This document shows positions 1 through 6,377 of a stretch of 6,495 nucleotides of DNA, in pieces (positions within the stretch are counted from its first letter, which is position 1; the number at the start of each line of letters is the position of its first letter). The notes below the pieces were generated by a model, which searched no databases, was not told the DNA's origin, and saw only the letters and a list, made by a program, of their open reading frames with translations. The stretch spans positions 1 through 6,495 of the forward strand of contig JBBQKF010000139.1 in assembly GCA_038326615.1 (NCBI GenBank), written 5' to 3'. Source of the DNA: JBBQKF01 sp038326615 (lineage in GTDB: Bacteria > Bacillota > Clostridia > Saccharofermentanales > UBA5734). A program made the position numbers and the translations under genes.

Positions 1-425
1 ACAAGTGCACTGAACTGGCAGCGTCAAAAGGCGTAATTCTTGCCTTTGAAACAATGGAAAATGATTTTTGTAACACAATTAGTAAAGCGATGTATTTTGT
101 TAATAAGGTAAATTCACCTTACCTAAAAGTCTATCCTGATATAGGAAACATAACTAATGCAACAGAGAATATACAAGATGATATAAAGTCCGGATATGGG
201 CATATAGTCGCAGCTCACCTTAAAGAAACTGTACCCGGGGTTTTTCGGGATATGAAATTTGGTACAGGTCGTGTAGATTTTGAAGCTGCAGCACAAATGT
301 TTAAGGAAGCAGGTGTGTGTAAATTCACAGCTGAGTTCTGGTATGACAGGAAAGACGACTGGAAAGAGCAGTTAAGTAGCGCGAATGGGTTTTTAAGAAA
401 AATACTAGACACTGTTATGCTGTAG
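1..425 (+). CDS. ulaE: L-ribulose-5-phosphate 3-epimerase (UlaE/SgbU family), 5'-truncated by window edge
   Basis: Reading frame is open from base 3 to the TAG at 423-425, giving about 140 residues, the C-terminal half of a roughly 280-residue TIM-barrel enzyme. The family interconverts L-xylulose 5-phosphate and L-ribulose 5-phosphate in the cytoplasm using a divalent metal. Four metal-binding residues are visible: Glu (codon 48-50, in AFETMEN), Asp (138-140, in VYPDIGN), His (216-218, in AAHLKET) and Glu (333-335, in TAEFWYD). Their spacing of 30, 26 and 39 residues matches, from memory, that of the E. coli UlaE ligands (30, 26, 40). The PGVFRDMKFGTGRVDF segment is also typical. The ATG at 54 is internal, not the start, because the frame and family similarity continue upstream. 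It ends 35 bases before the kinase gene, so the two are probably one operon. A different sugar phosphate within the same isomerase superfamily cannot be excluded. Confidence 0.88.
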   Translation, partial: KCTELAASKGVILAFETMENDFCNTISKAMYFVNKVNSPYLKVYPDIGNITNATENIQDDIKSGYGHIVAAHLKETVPGVFRDMKFGTGRVDFEAAAQMFKEAGVCKFTAEFWYDRKDDWKEQLSSANGFLRKILDTVML

Positions 426-460
426 TACCAAGCGAATTTAATGGGAGGACATAAATACAT

Positions 461-1942
461 ATGACAAAATATTTGTTAGGAATTGACAATGGCGGTACTA
501 TGACAAAGGCTGCAATTTTTGATATGCAAGGCAACGAAATTGCTGTAAGTTCAGTTAAAACTCCTATTATTGTGCCGCAAAAAGATTATGCAGAACGTGA
601 TATGATGGATTTATGGGATGCTAATATTTCGGTAATAAAAAACGCGATTGCCAAATCACAGATTAATCCTGAAAACATAATAGCAGTAGGATGCACGGGG
701 CATGGTAAAGGGTTATACCTTTGGGGAAAAGACGATAAGCCAGTCCGCAATGCAATAGCTTCTACTGATAACAGAGCAGCTAGTTATATTGAGAAGTGGA
801 GAGAGGATAAAACGTCCGAGAAAGCATATGAGAAAATTATGCAATATCCAATTTCATGCCAGCCAGTTGCTCTGCTAGCTTGGCTTAAAGATAACAATCG
901 TAAAGATTATGATAATATCAAATGGGTATTCGAAGCAAAAGATTTTACCAGATTCATGCTAACAAACGAAGCTTTTGCTGAAGCAACGGATTATTCAGGG
1001 ACAGGGCTTATGAATCTGAAAACATGCGAATTTGATCAGGAGATTCTTGACTTGTTTGGTATAGGAGAAATAATGGATAAGCTTCCTCCGATAAGACGTT
1101 CAATTGATGTTTGTGGATTTATCACTCCTGAAGTATCTTCTATTACAGGACTTAAGGCAGGAACGATTGTGTGTGGAGGTATGTTTGATATTGATGCCTG
1201 CGCAATTGCTATGGATGTGTCAGATGAAGAAAAATTATGTGTAATTACAGGGACATGGAGCATTAATGAGTACATATCAAAAGTTCCGGTAAGAGGAGCA
1301 AAAACAACTCTTAACTCACTGTTTTGCCTTCCAGGGTTTTATCTAATTGAAGAAAGCAGTCCAACTTCTGCGGGTAATCTTGAATGGTTTATTGAATTAT
1401 TAAATAGCAAATCATCTGTTCCTTTGACTTATGAACAAATTGAAGACCAAGTTGATTCTGTAACTTTTGATGATTGTGATGTTCTTTTCATACCATTTCT
1501 TTATGGAACCAACAGCAGTAAATTAAATAGTGCAAGTTTTTTAGGACTAAAAAGTCACCACAATTCGGCACACATGCTCAGAGCGATTTTTGAGGGGGTT
1601 GCATTTTCGCACAAGATTCATATTGACAGACTTTTATTAAATAGAGAATCTCCACAAGCAATAAGATTTGCAGGCGGAGTTGTTAATTCAAAGGCCTGGG
1701 TGCAAATATTCGCTGATATTTTAGGGATTTCAATCGAGGTTGTAGATGTTAAGGAACTTGGCACACTTGGCTGTTCGATAGCCGCCGCAATAGCTGCCGG
1801 TGAATACAAAGATTATAAAGAAGCTGCCTCAGCAATGGTAAAGGTCAGTAACATCGTAAAGCCTGATGCTGAAAACTCATCGAAATATAATCGCAAATTT
1901 GAAATGTATAAGAAAGCTTTGAGTATTCTCGAGGAGTTATGA
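461..1942 (+). CDS. FGGY-family carbohydrate kinase, L-xylulokinase (LyxK)-like
   Basis: Full-length 493-residue cytoplasmic sugar kinase that would phosphorylate a ketopentose with ATP. The N-terminal actin-like domain opens with the phosphate-binding loop GIDNGGTMTKAAIFD (residues 7-21) followed by the AERDM motif. The catalytic base is Asp243 in GGMFDIDA. The second domain has the GTW motif (264-266), ESSPTSAGNLEWF near residue 300, FIPFLYGTN, and the adenosine-site AGGVVNSKAW beginning at 404. These blocks and the length resemble E. coli LyxK (about 498 residues) as I remember it; xylulokinase, gluconokinase or other FGGY members remain possible. Translation starts at the ATG at 461, with GGGAGG at 443-448 and a rather long 12-base spacer. 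It lies 35 bases after the 3-epimerase, whose substrate is the expected kinase product, and supports an L-xylulose (or related sugar) route. A terminator follows at 2058-2106. No damage is seen. Confidence 0.9.
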   Translation: MTKYLLGIDNGGTMTKAAIFDMQGNEIAVSSVKTPIIVPQKDYAERDMMDLWDANISVIKNAIAKSQINPENIIAVGCTGHGKGLYLWGKDDKPVRNAIASTDNRAASYIEKWREDKTSEKAYEKIMQYPISCQPVALLAWLKDNNRKDYDNIKWVFEAKDFTRFMLTNEAFAEATDYSGTGLMNLKTCEFDQEILDLFGIGEIMDKLPPIRRSIDVCGFITPEVSSITGLKAGTIVCGGMFDIDACAIAMDVSDEEKLCVITGTWSINEYISKVPVRGAKTTLNSLFCLPGFYLIEESSPTSAGNLEWFIELLNSKSSVPLTYEQIEDQVDSVTFDDCDVLFIPFLYGTNSSKLNSASFLGLKSHHNSAHMLRAIFEGVAFSHKIHIDRLLLNRESPQAIRFAGGVVNSKAWVQIFADILGISIEVVDVKELGTLGCSIAAAIAAGEYKDYKEAASAMVKVSNIVKPDAENSSKYNRKFEMYKKALSILEEL

Positions 1943-2000
1943 TTATAGTAGTAAAGAGCTGTTTTATATGTTGAATTTAATTAATACTAGTACTGCTTCA

Positions 2001-2029
2001 AAATTGTAACAGCATACTAAATTGTAACA
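2001..2029. repeat. Direct repeat pair AAATTGTAACA, 18-base period
   Basis: AAATTGTAACA occurs at 2001-2011 and again at 2019-2029, separated by GCATACT. It sits about 60 bases after the kinase stop and before the terminator. On the minus strand it reads TGTTACAATTT twice; short tandem repeats of this kind can occur at the ends of IS21-type elements, but no transposase or partner end is visible, so the origin is unknown. Confidence 0.5.
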
Positions 2030-2057
2030 TCTTCTTTTTTGAAATATAAATAATTTG

Positions 2058-2106
2058 AAAGCCCGAATCCTTTTTTGTCTATGAGGATTTTAGGGCTTTT
2101 TTATTT
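2058..2106 (+). terminator. Rho-independent terminator after the kinase gene
   Basis: AAAGCCC (2058-2064) pairs with GGGCTTT (2093-2099), and the inner AATCC (2066-2070) pairs with GGATT (2085-2089), with a small internal asymmetry and a 15-base loop. The 3' arm runs into TTTTTTATTT. It lies about 115 bases after the kinase stop and probably ends the epimerase-kinase transcript. Confidence 0.8.
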
Positions 2107-2171
2107 CTCAAAAACTTCTTTTTTGTAATATTGTTTGAACAGAATTGAAATTATTTTTCAAATTAATGAGA

Positions 2172-2200
2172 TTGAAATAATACAATGAGTTGTATATAAA
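2172..2200 (+). promoter_or_regulatory. Predicted sigma-A promoter for the solute-binding protein gene
   Basis: TTGAAA (2172-2177) and TATAAA (2195-2200) are separated by exactly 17 bases. This is the best match to the housekeeping consensus between the upstream terminator and the gene. Transcription would begin near 2207 and give a leader of about 185 bases. A weaker alternative is TTGCTA (2268-2273), 16 bases, TATATA (2290-2295). In such AT-rich DNA chance matches are common. Confidence 0.45.
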
Positions 2201-2333
2201 ATGCATTATGAATATATATAAGTATATATAGCGTAATTGATAGTATCGCATCATGTAGGGAAAAGTGTTGCTAAAAATCAGAAATATATTATATATGCAT
2301 AATTAGCATTGATTAAAGGTTAATTATGGTTGT

Positions 2334-2363
2334 TGTTAAGGTATTTTAACAGCTAGCTGTTAA
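2334..2363. promoter_or_regulatory. Candidate composite operator: three TGTTAA half-sites every 12 bases
   Basis: TGTTAA (2334-2339), TTAACA (2346-2351) and TGTTAA (2358-2363) alternate in orientation with starts exactly 12 bases apart. The last two form the perfect 18-base palindrome TTAACAGCTAGCTGTTAA (2346-2363), which ends 16 bases before the GGAGG of the solute-binding protein gene. A dimeric regulator could bind here and block transcription; the GntR/LacI-type protein encoded downstream is the obvious candidate, by inference only. As RNA it would give a 7-pair stem with a 4-base loop, weaker and less likely to matter. Confidence 0.5.
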
Positions 2364-2391
2364 TATAAATTTAAAATTTGGAGGAATAGTT

Positions 2392-4017
2392 ATGAAAAAG
2401 AGAATTATGTCAGTCCTTTTGGCAGTTCTAATGATGATGTCAATAATAACATCATGTACAAGTAAGCCAACTGAGAACAGCAAATCTGCATCCACATCAA
2501 GTGAAGCTGAAAAGGTTATTACAGAAGAAATGAAATTCAAAATGTCAGAAAAGCTTGTGGTATCAACCGCAAAGAATGTTTATGATGTAAAAATCTATCC
2601 TGCAGGTCAAACACCAGATGCAAATGATGTTTATACTGCACTCGATGAAGTTATGAACATTAAATTCCAAAATTTATTTGCAGTTCCAAACGATGCATAC
2701 AAATCAAAAGTTAAGTTAGGAATGGTCAGTGGCGAATTACCAGATATTTTTACCGCTGATGAACAGGATCTTGCTGAATTGATTAAAAATGATTTACTTG
2801 AAGATTTAACCCCCTATGTCGAAAAATATGCATCAGAAAATTTGAAAAAAGTTTTAGATTACAATAATGGAATTGCGAAAGCTCCCTCAACAAGAAATGG
2901 AAAATTGTACGCAATGCCCAATATTTCTGACGCTTTAAACAGTGTTCCAGTTCTATGGATTAGAAAAGACTGGCTTGCTAATCTCAAAATGAGCGCACCT
3001 AAAACTCCGGATGAGTTTGTTGCACTTGCAAAAGCATTTACGACAATGGATCCAGACAAAAACAAAAAGAACGATACATTTGGACTTGCTATAAGCAAAG
3101 AGTTAGACATGAGATTTACAAGCGTAGCTAATTTATTTGGTGCTTATCCTAAAATTTATATGAATAATGCTGGGAAATTCACCTATGGTAGTACAGCCCC
3201 TGAAGTAAAAATTGCTTTATCAAAGTTTAGAGAGCTTTATCAAGCGAAAGCAATTGATCAGGAATTTGCAACTAAAGACTTTACGAAAATGACAGAACTT
3301 GTAGCCCAGGGCAAAGTAGGAATGTTTGTTGGCGAGTTCTACTCAAGCCTATGGCCTTTAAATGATGTAGTTAAATTAGTTAAAGGGTCTGACTTTGTTG
3401 GCGTTCCTATGCCAGCTGTAGATTTTAAACCACATGTTCGTATTAATGCAATGGGTGCACACGTTGTAAAGAAGGGATTCAAGCATCCAGAGGCAATTGT
3501 TGTTTACTTGAACAATATTGTTGAGGCAGGTTACGAAAGTGCTGACAATGCATGGAGCAAAAAATGGGTTGAAATATCTACAAAGTATCCCAATGGTGTA
3601 AATAACTGGATGCCAATGCTTTTTGATTTACCTGATGCTAATGCATCAAAACTTGTTAAATTTAAAAAAGCAGATGAGACCAAAGACACATCAATGCTTA
3701 GACCAAATCAACTCAATCTTTATAAATTAATAGAGTTGGCAAGAGGTGGAGATATGACGAACTGGGCGTGGCCAAAAGTTTATTATGAGGGAGTTGAAAG
3801 TGCATTATCATACAAAAATTTAGTATTTGATGCTTGGTATTTACCTCCAACAGATACCACAAAACAAAAGGGTGCAGCATTAAAAACATTAGAAGATACT
3901 GCTTTCATAAATATGATAGTTGGATCAGCTCCAATATCAGATTTTGATAAATTTGTAAGTGATTGGAAGTCTCAAGGCGGAGATCAGATTCTTGCCGAGA
4001 TGGGAGCCGCGAAGTAA
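2392..4017 (+). CDS. Extracellular solute-binding lipoprotein of a sugar ABC importer (family 1, LplA-like)
   Basis: A 541-residue protein with a lipoprotein signal peptide: positive MKKR start, hydrophobic stretch 5-19, and an ITSC lipobox with Cys22 as the lipidated residue, followed by a Ser/Thr-rich linker to about residue 45. It would be anchored to the outer face of the membrane and deliver a carbohydrate to a permease. SGELPDIF (113-120) is the usual conserved segment of family 1 binding proteins, and DPDKNKKNDTFGL (220-232) is the Asp/Asn-rich, possibly calcium-binding loop common in the long LplA/YtcQ-like group, whose 500-560 residue size it matches. The start is supported by GGAGG at 2380-2384, 7 bases upstream. 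The ligand cannot be read from the sequence; the neighbours suggest a pentulose-related sugar or oligosaccharide. No permease or ATPase genes flank it: it has its own promoter and terminator. Confidence 0.9.
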   Translation: MKKRIMSVLLAVLMMMSIITSCTSKPTENSKSASTSSEAEKVITEEMKFKMSEKLVVSTAKNVYDVKIYPAGQTPDANDVYTALDEVMNIKFQNLFAVPNDAYKSKVKLGMVSGELPDIFTADEQDLAELIKNDLLEDLTPYVEKYASENLKKVLDYNNGIAKAPSTRNGKLYAMPNISDALNSVPVLWIRKDWLANLKMSAPKTPDEFVALAKAFTTMDPDKNKKNDTFGLAISKELDMRFTSVANLFGAYPKIYMNNAGKFTYGSTAPEVKIALSKFRELYQAKAIDQEFATKDFTKMTELVAQGKVGMFVGEFYSSLWPLNDVVKLVKGSDFVGVPMPAVDFKPHVRINAMGAHVVKKGFKHPEAIVVYLNNIVEAGYESADNAWSKKWVEISTKYPNGVNNWMPMLFDLPDANASKLVKFKKADETKDTSMLRPNQLNLYKLIELARGGDMTNWAWPKVYYEGVESALSYKNLVFDAWYLPPTDTTKQKGAALKTLEDTAFINMIVGSAPISDFDKFVSDWKSQGGDQILAEMGAAK

Positions 4018-4056
4018 ATAAAAATTGATGGTTAAGATATTATAGTTACAACCAGC

Positions 4057-4091
4057 AAAAATGCGGAGACTTGAAAAAGTCCCGCATTTTT
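4057..4091 (+). terminator. Strong rho-independent terminator after the solute-binding protein gene
   Basis: AAAAATGCGG (4057-4066) pairs with CCGCATTTTT (4082-4091); after a bulged A the inner GACTT (4068-4072) pairs with AAGTC (4077-4081), closing a GAAA tetraloop (4073-4076). That is 15 base pairs with a U-rich 3' arm, 40 bases after the stop. The matching A-run on the 5' side could also let it work on the minus strand. It isolates the binding protein gene from the regulator. Confidence 0.92.
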
Positions 4092-4095
4092 GGGG

Positions 4096-4124
4096 TTTAT
4101 ATTAATTGATTTATTTGTTATACT
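4096..4124 (+). promoter_or_regulatory. Possible promoter of the regulator gene
   Basis: TTTATA (4096-4101) and TATACT (4119-4124) are 17 bases apart; the -10 is good and the -35 weak. The -10 lies inside an inverted repeat, as expected for a repressible promoter. The leader would be about 120 bases. An alternative is TTGTAA (4160-4165) with TAGAAT (4181-4186) at a short 15-base spacing, which would place the start next to the second inverted repeat. Confidence 0.35.
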
Positions 4125-4132
4125 CATAACAA
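4115..4132. promoter_or_regulatory. Inverted repeat TTGTTAT-N4-ATAACAA, candidate operator
   Basis: Seven-base perfect arms (4115-4121 and 4126-4132) around ACTC, overlapping the predicted -10 of the regulator promoter. The GT...AC polarity of the arms agrees with the general GntR-family operator form, and the TGTTA core also appears in the half-sites before the solute-binding protein gene. Autoregulation by the downstream gene product is inferred. An AAACGTTT palindrome (4136-4143) follows immediately. Confidence 0.45.
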
Positions 4133-4190
4133 GGCAAACGTTTTTTTGTTGCTGTTATGTTGTAAATAATTTTAGTGCAATAGAATCACA

Positions 4191-4209
4191 TAACCTTAGT
4201 GTAAGGTTA
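4191..4209. promoter_or_regulatory. Inverted repeat TAACCTTA-GTG-TAAGGTTA, candidate operator
   Basis: Perfect 8-base arms (4191-4198 and 4202-4209) with a 3-base centre, ending about 35 bases before the regulator's likely ribosome binding site. The length and symmetry fit a dimeric DNA-binding protein; a 3-base loop makes an RNA hairpin role less likely, and no T-run follows. It is a second candidate autoregulatory site with a sequence unlike the one at 4115-4132. Confidence 0.5.
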
Positions 4210-4253
4210 GATAATTGAAAAAATAGTGAAGATTAATTAGGATGGAGAATGTC

Positions 4254-5339
4254 ATGATAGATAGAGAAAGTGGAATACCAATATACATTCAAATACAAGA
4301 AATATTTGAGGAGATGCTCCAAAATGGTGAGCTAAGTCCTGGTGATATGGTTCCCTCTGAAAATGAATTTTCCGAAAAACTCGGGGTTAGTAGATTGACT
4401 GTTCGCAAAGGATACAGCGAATTAGTTAAAAGAAATATATTTTTCACAATGCATGGCAAAGGCACCTTTGTAAAAGAAGACTATAAAGTCATAACAAAAG
4501 AAGGTACCGCTAGAAGAAAACAAAGAATAATTGGAGTAATCTTGCCTGAAATAGCATATTTTTTTAATGAAATTCTTGATGGGATTAAGACATATGCATA
4601 CGGTAAAGGATTTACAATTTCTATAATGCTCAACGATACAGAAGAAAATGAAATTACAGCAATCGAGGCAATGATTAGTAATAATGTCATAGGAGTCATT
4701 ATTGCTCCTTCAAGAAAAGCACTAGCGGTAATAGAGCATTATCAGCAATTACTAAATTCTCATATACCTGTCGTAATGATTGGAAAACCACCATTCAAAA
4801 TATTATCTGACTCAGTCTATTCTGATGATACTTTTGCTTCTTACAGATGCATTGAACTATTACTTGACCATGAGAACAAAAATATTTCTTTTATAACTGG
4901 GTCATTATACAATGATGAATCAGAGAGTGAAAGGCGGATCGGTTACATTAATGCAATGTGTGACTATGAATTGAAAGAAAATATAAACATCTTATATATT
5001 GATAGTCATTCGTTTAATGATGATTTAATGAAAGACATATCAAAAGAGAATCCAGTGACAGCCTTTTTTTGCTATAGCGATGAAATTGCAATTAAGCTAT
5101 ATAATATTCTTACAAATAGCGGTATAAAAGTTCCTGACCAAATTGAAATTATGGGATTTGATAATAATCCTACCAATGATTTAGTTGAAGTGTCTACGGT
5201 TTATCAAAGACGTAAAGAGATTGGAGAAAATGCCGTGATTTTATTAATTGATAAAATTAACAGGCCAAACGAATATCTAATAAATCATCATGTTATTATA
5301 CATCCAAAAATAATCGAAAAACATACTTCAAGACATTAA
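4254..5339 (+). CDS. GntR-family transcriptional regulator with LacI-type sugar-sensing domain (AraR-like)
   Basis: Cytoplasmic repressor-type protein of 361 residues. Residues 3-73 are a GntR winged helix: GIPIYIQIQEIFEEML, PGDMVPSENEFSEKLGVS, recognition helix SRLTVRK (46-52), and the wing GKGTFV (68-73). From about residue 90 (QRIIGVILPEIAYFFNEIL) a LacI/periplasmic-binding-type sensor runs to the end, with IGVIIAPS, the ENKNISFITG strand and the IMGFDNNP segment. This domain order is that of Bacillus AraR, so a sugar or sugar-phosphate effector is expected. I start it at the ATG at 4254 because GGAG (4244-4247) lies 6 bases before it and MIDRESGIPIY is a normal family start; the in-frame ATG at 4242 would add four residues but has no spaced ribosome binding site. 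Two inverted repeats upstream suggest autoregulation. It probably controls the neighbouring sugar genes; the effector is unknown. No terminator is evident after it. Confidence 0.88.
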   Translation: MIDRESGIPIYIQIQEIFEEMLQNGELSPGDMVPSENEFSEKLGVSRLTVRKGYSELVKRNIFFTMHGKGTFVKEDYKVITKEGTARRKQRIIGVILPEIAYFFNEILDGIKTYAYGKGFTISIMLNDTEENEITAIEAMISNNVIGVIIAPSRKALAVIEHYQQLLNSHIPVVMIGKPPFKILSDSVYSDDTFASYRCIELLLDHENKNISFITGSLYNDESESERRIGYINAMCDYELKENINILYIDSHSFNDDLMKDISKENPVTAFFCYSDEIAIKLYNILTNSGIKVPDQIEIMGFDNNPTNDLVEVSTVYQRRKEIGENAVILLIDKINRPNEYLINHHVIIHPKIIEKHTSRH

Positions 5340-5459
5340 TATTCTATCGATAAACTTTTCAAAACTTAATTTAAATCCTGTACATTTAGTGAATTTTTAT
5401 GGACATTAATAGGCAGCAAAAATTACTCATAAAATGGATAATTCTAAAGTGATAAAAAA

Positions 5460-5487
5460 ATAAGACTGTATAGACAAATATAAGACT
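5460..5487. repeat. Direct repeat ATAAGACT, 20-base period, upstream of hydrolase gene
   Basis: ATAAGACT occurs at 5460-5467 and 5480-5487, two helical turns apart and 17 bases before the hydrolase start codon. A tandem regulator site is possible. I find no convincing promoter in 5340-5504; GATAAT (5437-5442) is a -10-like hexamer without a good -35. Confidence 0.35.
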
Positions 5488-5504
5488 AATAGAGGATTAA
5501 TATC

Positions 5505-6377
5505 ATGGCTCAAAAAACAACTGAAAAAATAAAAATCGGGTCTTATCAGGGGCCGGTTTTTGACAATGATATCGCAAAAAATGTTGCAAATATAAAAAAA
5601 GTATCTGATAAAGTTCGACATGAGCAATTAGATTTTCTTTGCTTCCCGGAAACTTATTTGTCCGGATATTCAGAACTTTCTATCAAAGAAAGTGCTTTAG
5701 CAATTGATGATCCGGTAATATTGGATCTCCTTAAATGGTCAATTGAATTTGACACGGTTTTTCTTATTGGATTTTGTGAGAAAAGAGCGAAGGGGATTTT
5801 TAATTCGCAGCTGGTATTTTATAAGGGTGAACTTCTAGGGGTTGCAACCAAAACCATGCTGACTCGCGGATACGATGATAAGTATTTTGTTACAGACCTC
5901 GAAATGCCTGTATTTCAGGCGAAGGGCATTAAATTCGGAGTTGCTATATGCCATACGACATCTTTTGTTGAACCGGCACTTTATCTTCGTCTCAAAGGCG
6001 TAAGACTTCTTTTTACACCTCATTTTAATAACATGCACCCACAAGTAAAACTGCCTAACGGAGACGAAGTAAGCTTTACGTCGCATAGAAACATGGTACT
6101 TGCCAATCAGGCAGCTTTAGCTACATCGTTAAAAATTGTTGTGATTCGATCAAACATTGTTGTTGTTGATTCTAGCGGTCTTGGTTCCGGAGACAGCAAT
6201 ATGTGGGATATGGATGGGCAACTTGTGGCATATGGCGCACCTTTCACTGAATGTGTTGTAATGCATGAATTTGATAAGAATATATTTTTAAATGAGCATT
6301 CAATGATTGACAGGCGCGAAGTTCCTTTGGAATTATATGGTATGATTTATGATGCAGGTGAACTACATCGCCATTGA
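5505..6377 (+). CDS. Carbon-nitrogen hydrolase (nitrilase family), 3' end replaced by insertion element sequence
   Basis: A 290-residue cytoplasmic nitrilase-superfamily enzyme, expected to cleave a C-N bond of an amide, carbamoyl compound or nitrile through a Cys nucleophile. The Glu-Lys-Cys triad is visible: Glu49 (FPETYLSGY), Lys116 (ATKTMLTRG) and Cys149 (GVAICHTTSF, with Glu156 seven residues on, as in the family). The substrate cannot be assigned; the CHTT context is not that of the best-known amidases. The start has AGAGG at 5491-5495, 9 bases upstream. DRREVPLELYGMI near the C-terminus resembles the usual RRP-x-LYG ending of the family, so the fold should be nearly complete. However, the final codons (ELHRH and the stop TGA at 6375-6377) lie in the predicted right end of an IS200/IS605-type element, so the native C-terminus and stop are missing. 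It may still be active. No terminator follows, and the gene overlaps the end of the minus-strand TnpB-like frame by 15 bases. Confidence 0.85.
   Translation: MAQKTTEKIKIGSYQGPVFDNDIAKNVANIKKVSDKVRHEQLDFLCFPETYLSGYSELSIKESALAIDDPVILDLLKWSIEFDTVFLIGFCEKRAKGIFNSQLVFYKGELLGVATKTMLTRGYDDKYFVTDLEMPVFQAKGIKFGVAICHTTSFVEPALYLRLKGVRLLFTPHFNNMHPQVKLPNGDEVSFTSHRNMVLANQAALATSLKIVVIRSNIVVVDSSGLGSGDSNMWDMDGQLVAYGAPFTECVVMHEFDKNIFLNEHSMIDRREVPLELYGMIYDAGELHRH

Larger units (their letters stand above)
1943..2391. other. 449-base intergenic region between kinase and solute-binding protein genes
   Basis: No convincing coding sequence on either strand; the base composition is very AT-rich, with alternating AT runs around 2193-2230. 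In order it holds a pair of AAATTGTAACA direct repeats, a rho-independent terminator for the upstream operon, a TTGAAA inverted repeat (TTGAAA-N5-TTTCAA at 2145-2161), a sigma-A-like promoter and, just before the ribosome binding site, three TGTTAA/TTAACA half-sites. From the predicted promoter the leader would be about 185 bases. I see no tRNA, T-box or recognised riboswitch core in it. Confidence 0.6.

Noticed and set aside
54..56. ATG at 54 as a complete epimerase start
   Set aside because: The frame is open and family-like up to the window edge, and the first metal-binding Glu (48-50) lies before this ATG, so the gene is truncated by the window and not short.
2193..2230. Alternating AT runs as a special repeat or origin-like element
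   Set aside because: Low-complexity AT DNA is common in intergenic regions of such genomes; there are no DnaA-type boxes or ordered iterons nearby.
4133..4146. Catabolite-control (cre-like) site around AAACGTTT
   Set aside because: The AAACG core fits, but the conserved CA at the 3' end and the leading T are missing, so only the 8-base palindrome can be stated.
4242..4253. ATG at 4242 as the start of the GntR-type regulator
   Set aside because: No ribosome binding site at proper spacing, whereas GGAG at 4244-4247 is well placed for the ATG at 4254, where the family-like MIDRESGIPIY begins.
5835..6086. Minus-strand reading frames inside the hydrolase, kinase and binding protein genes
   Set aside because: They lie wholly within well-supported genes, show no recognisable family features, and lack convincing ribosome binding sites.
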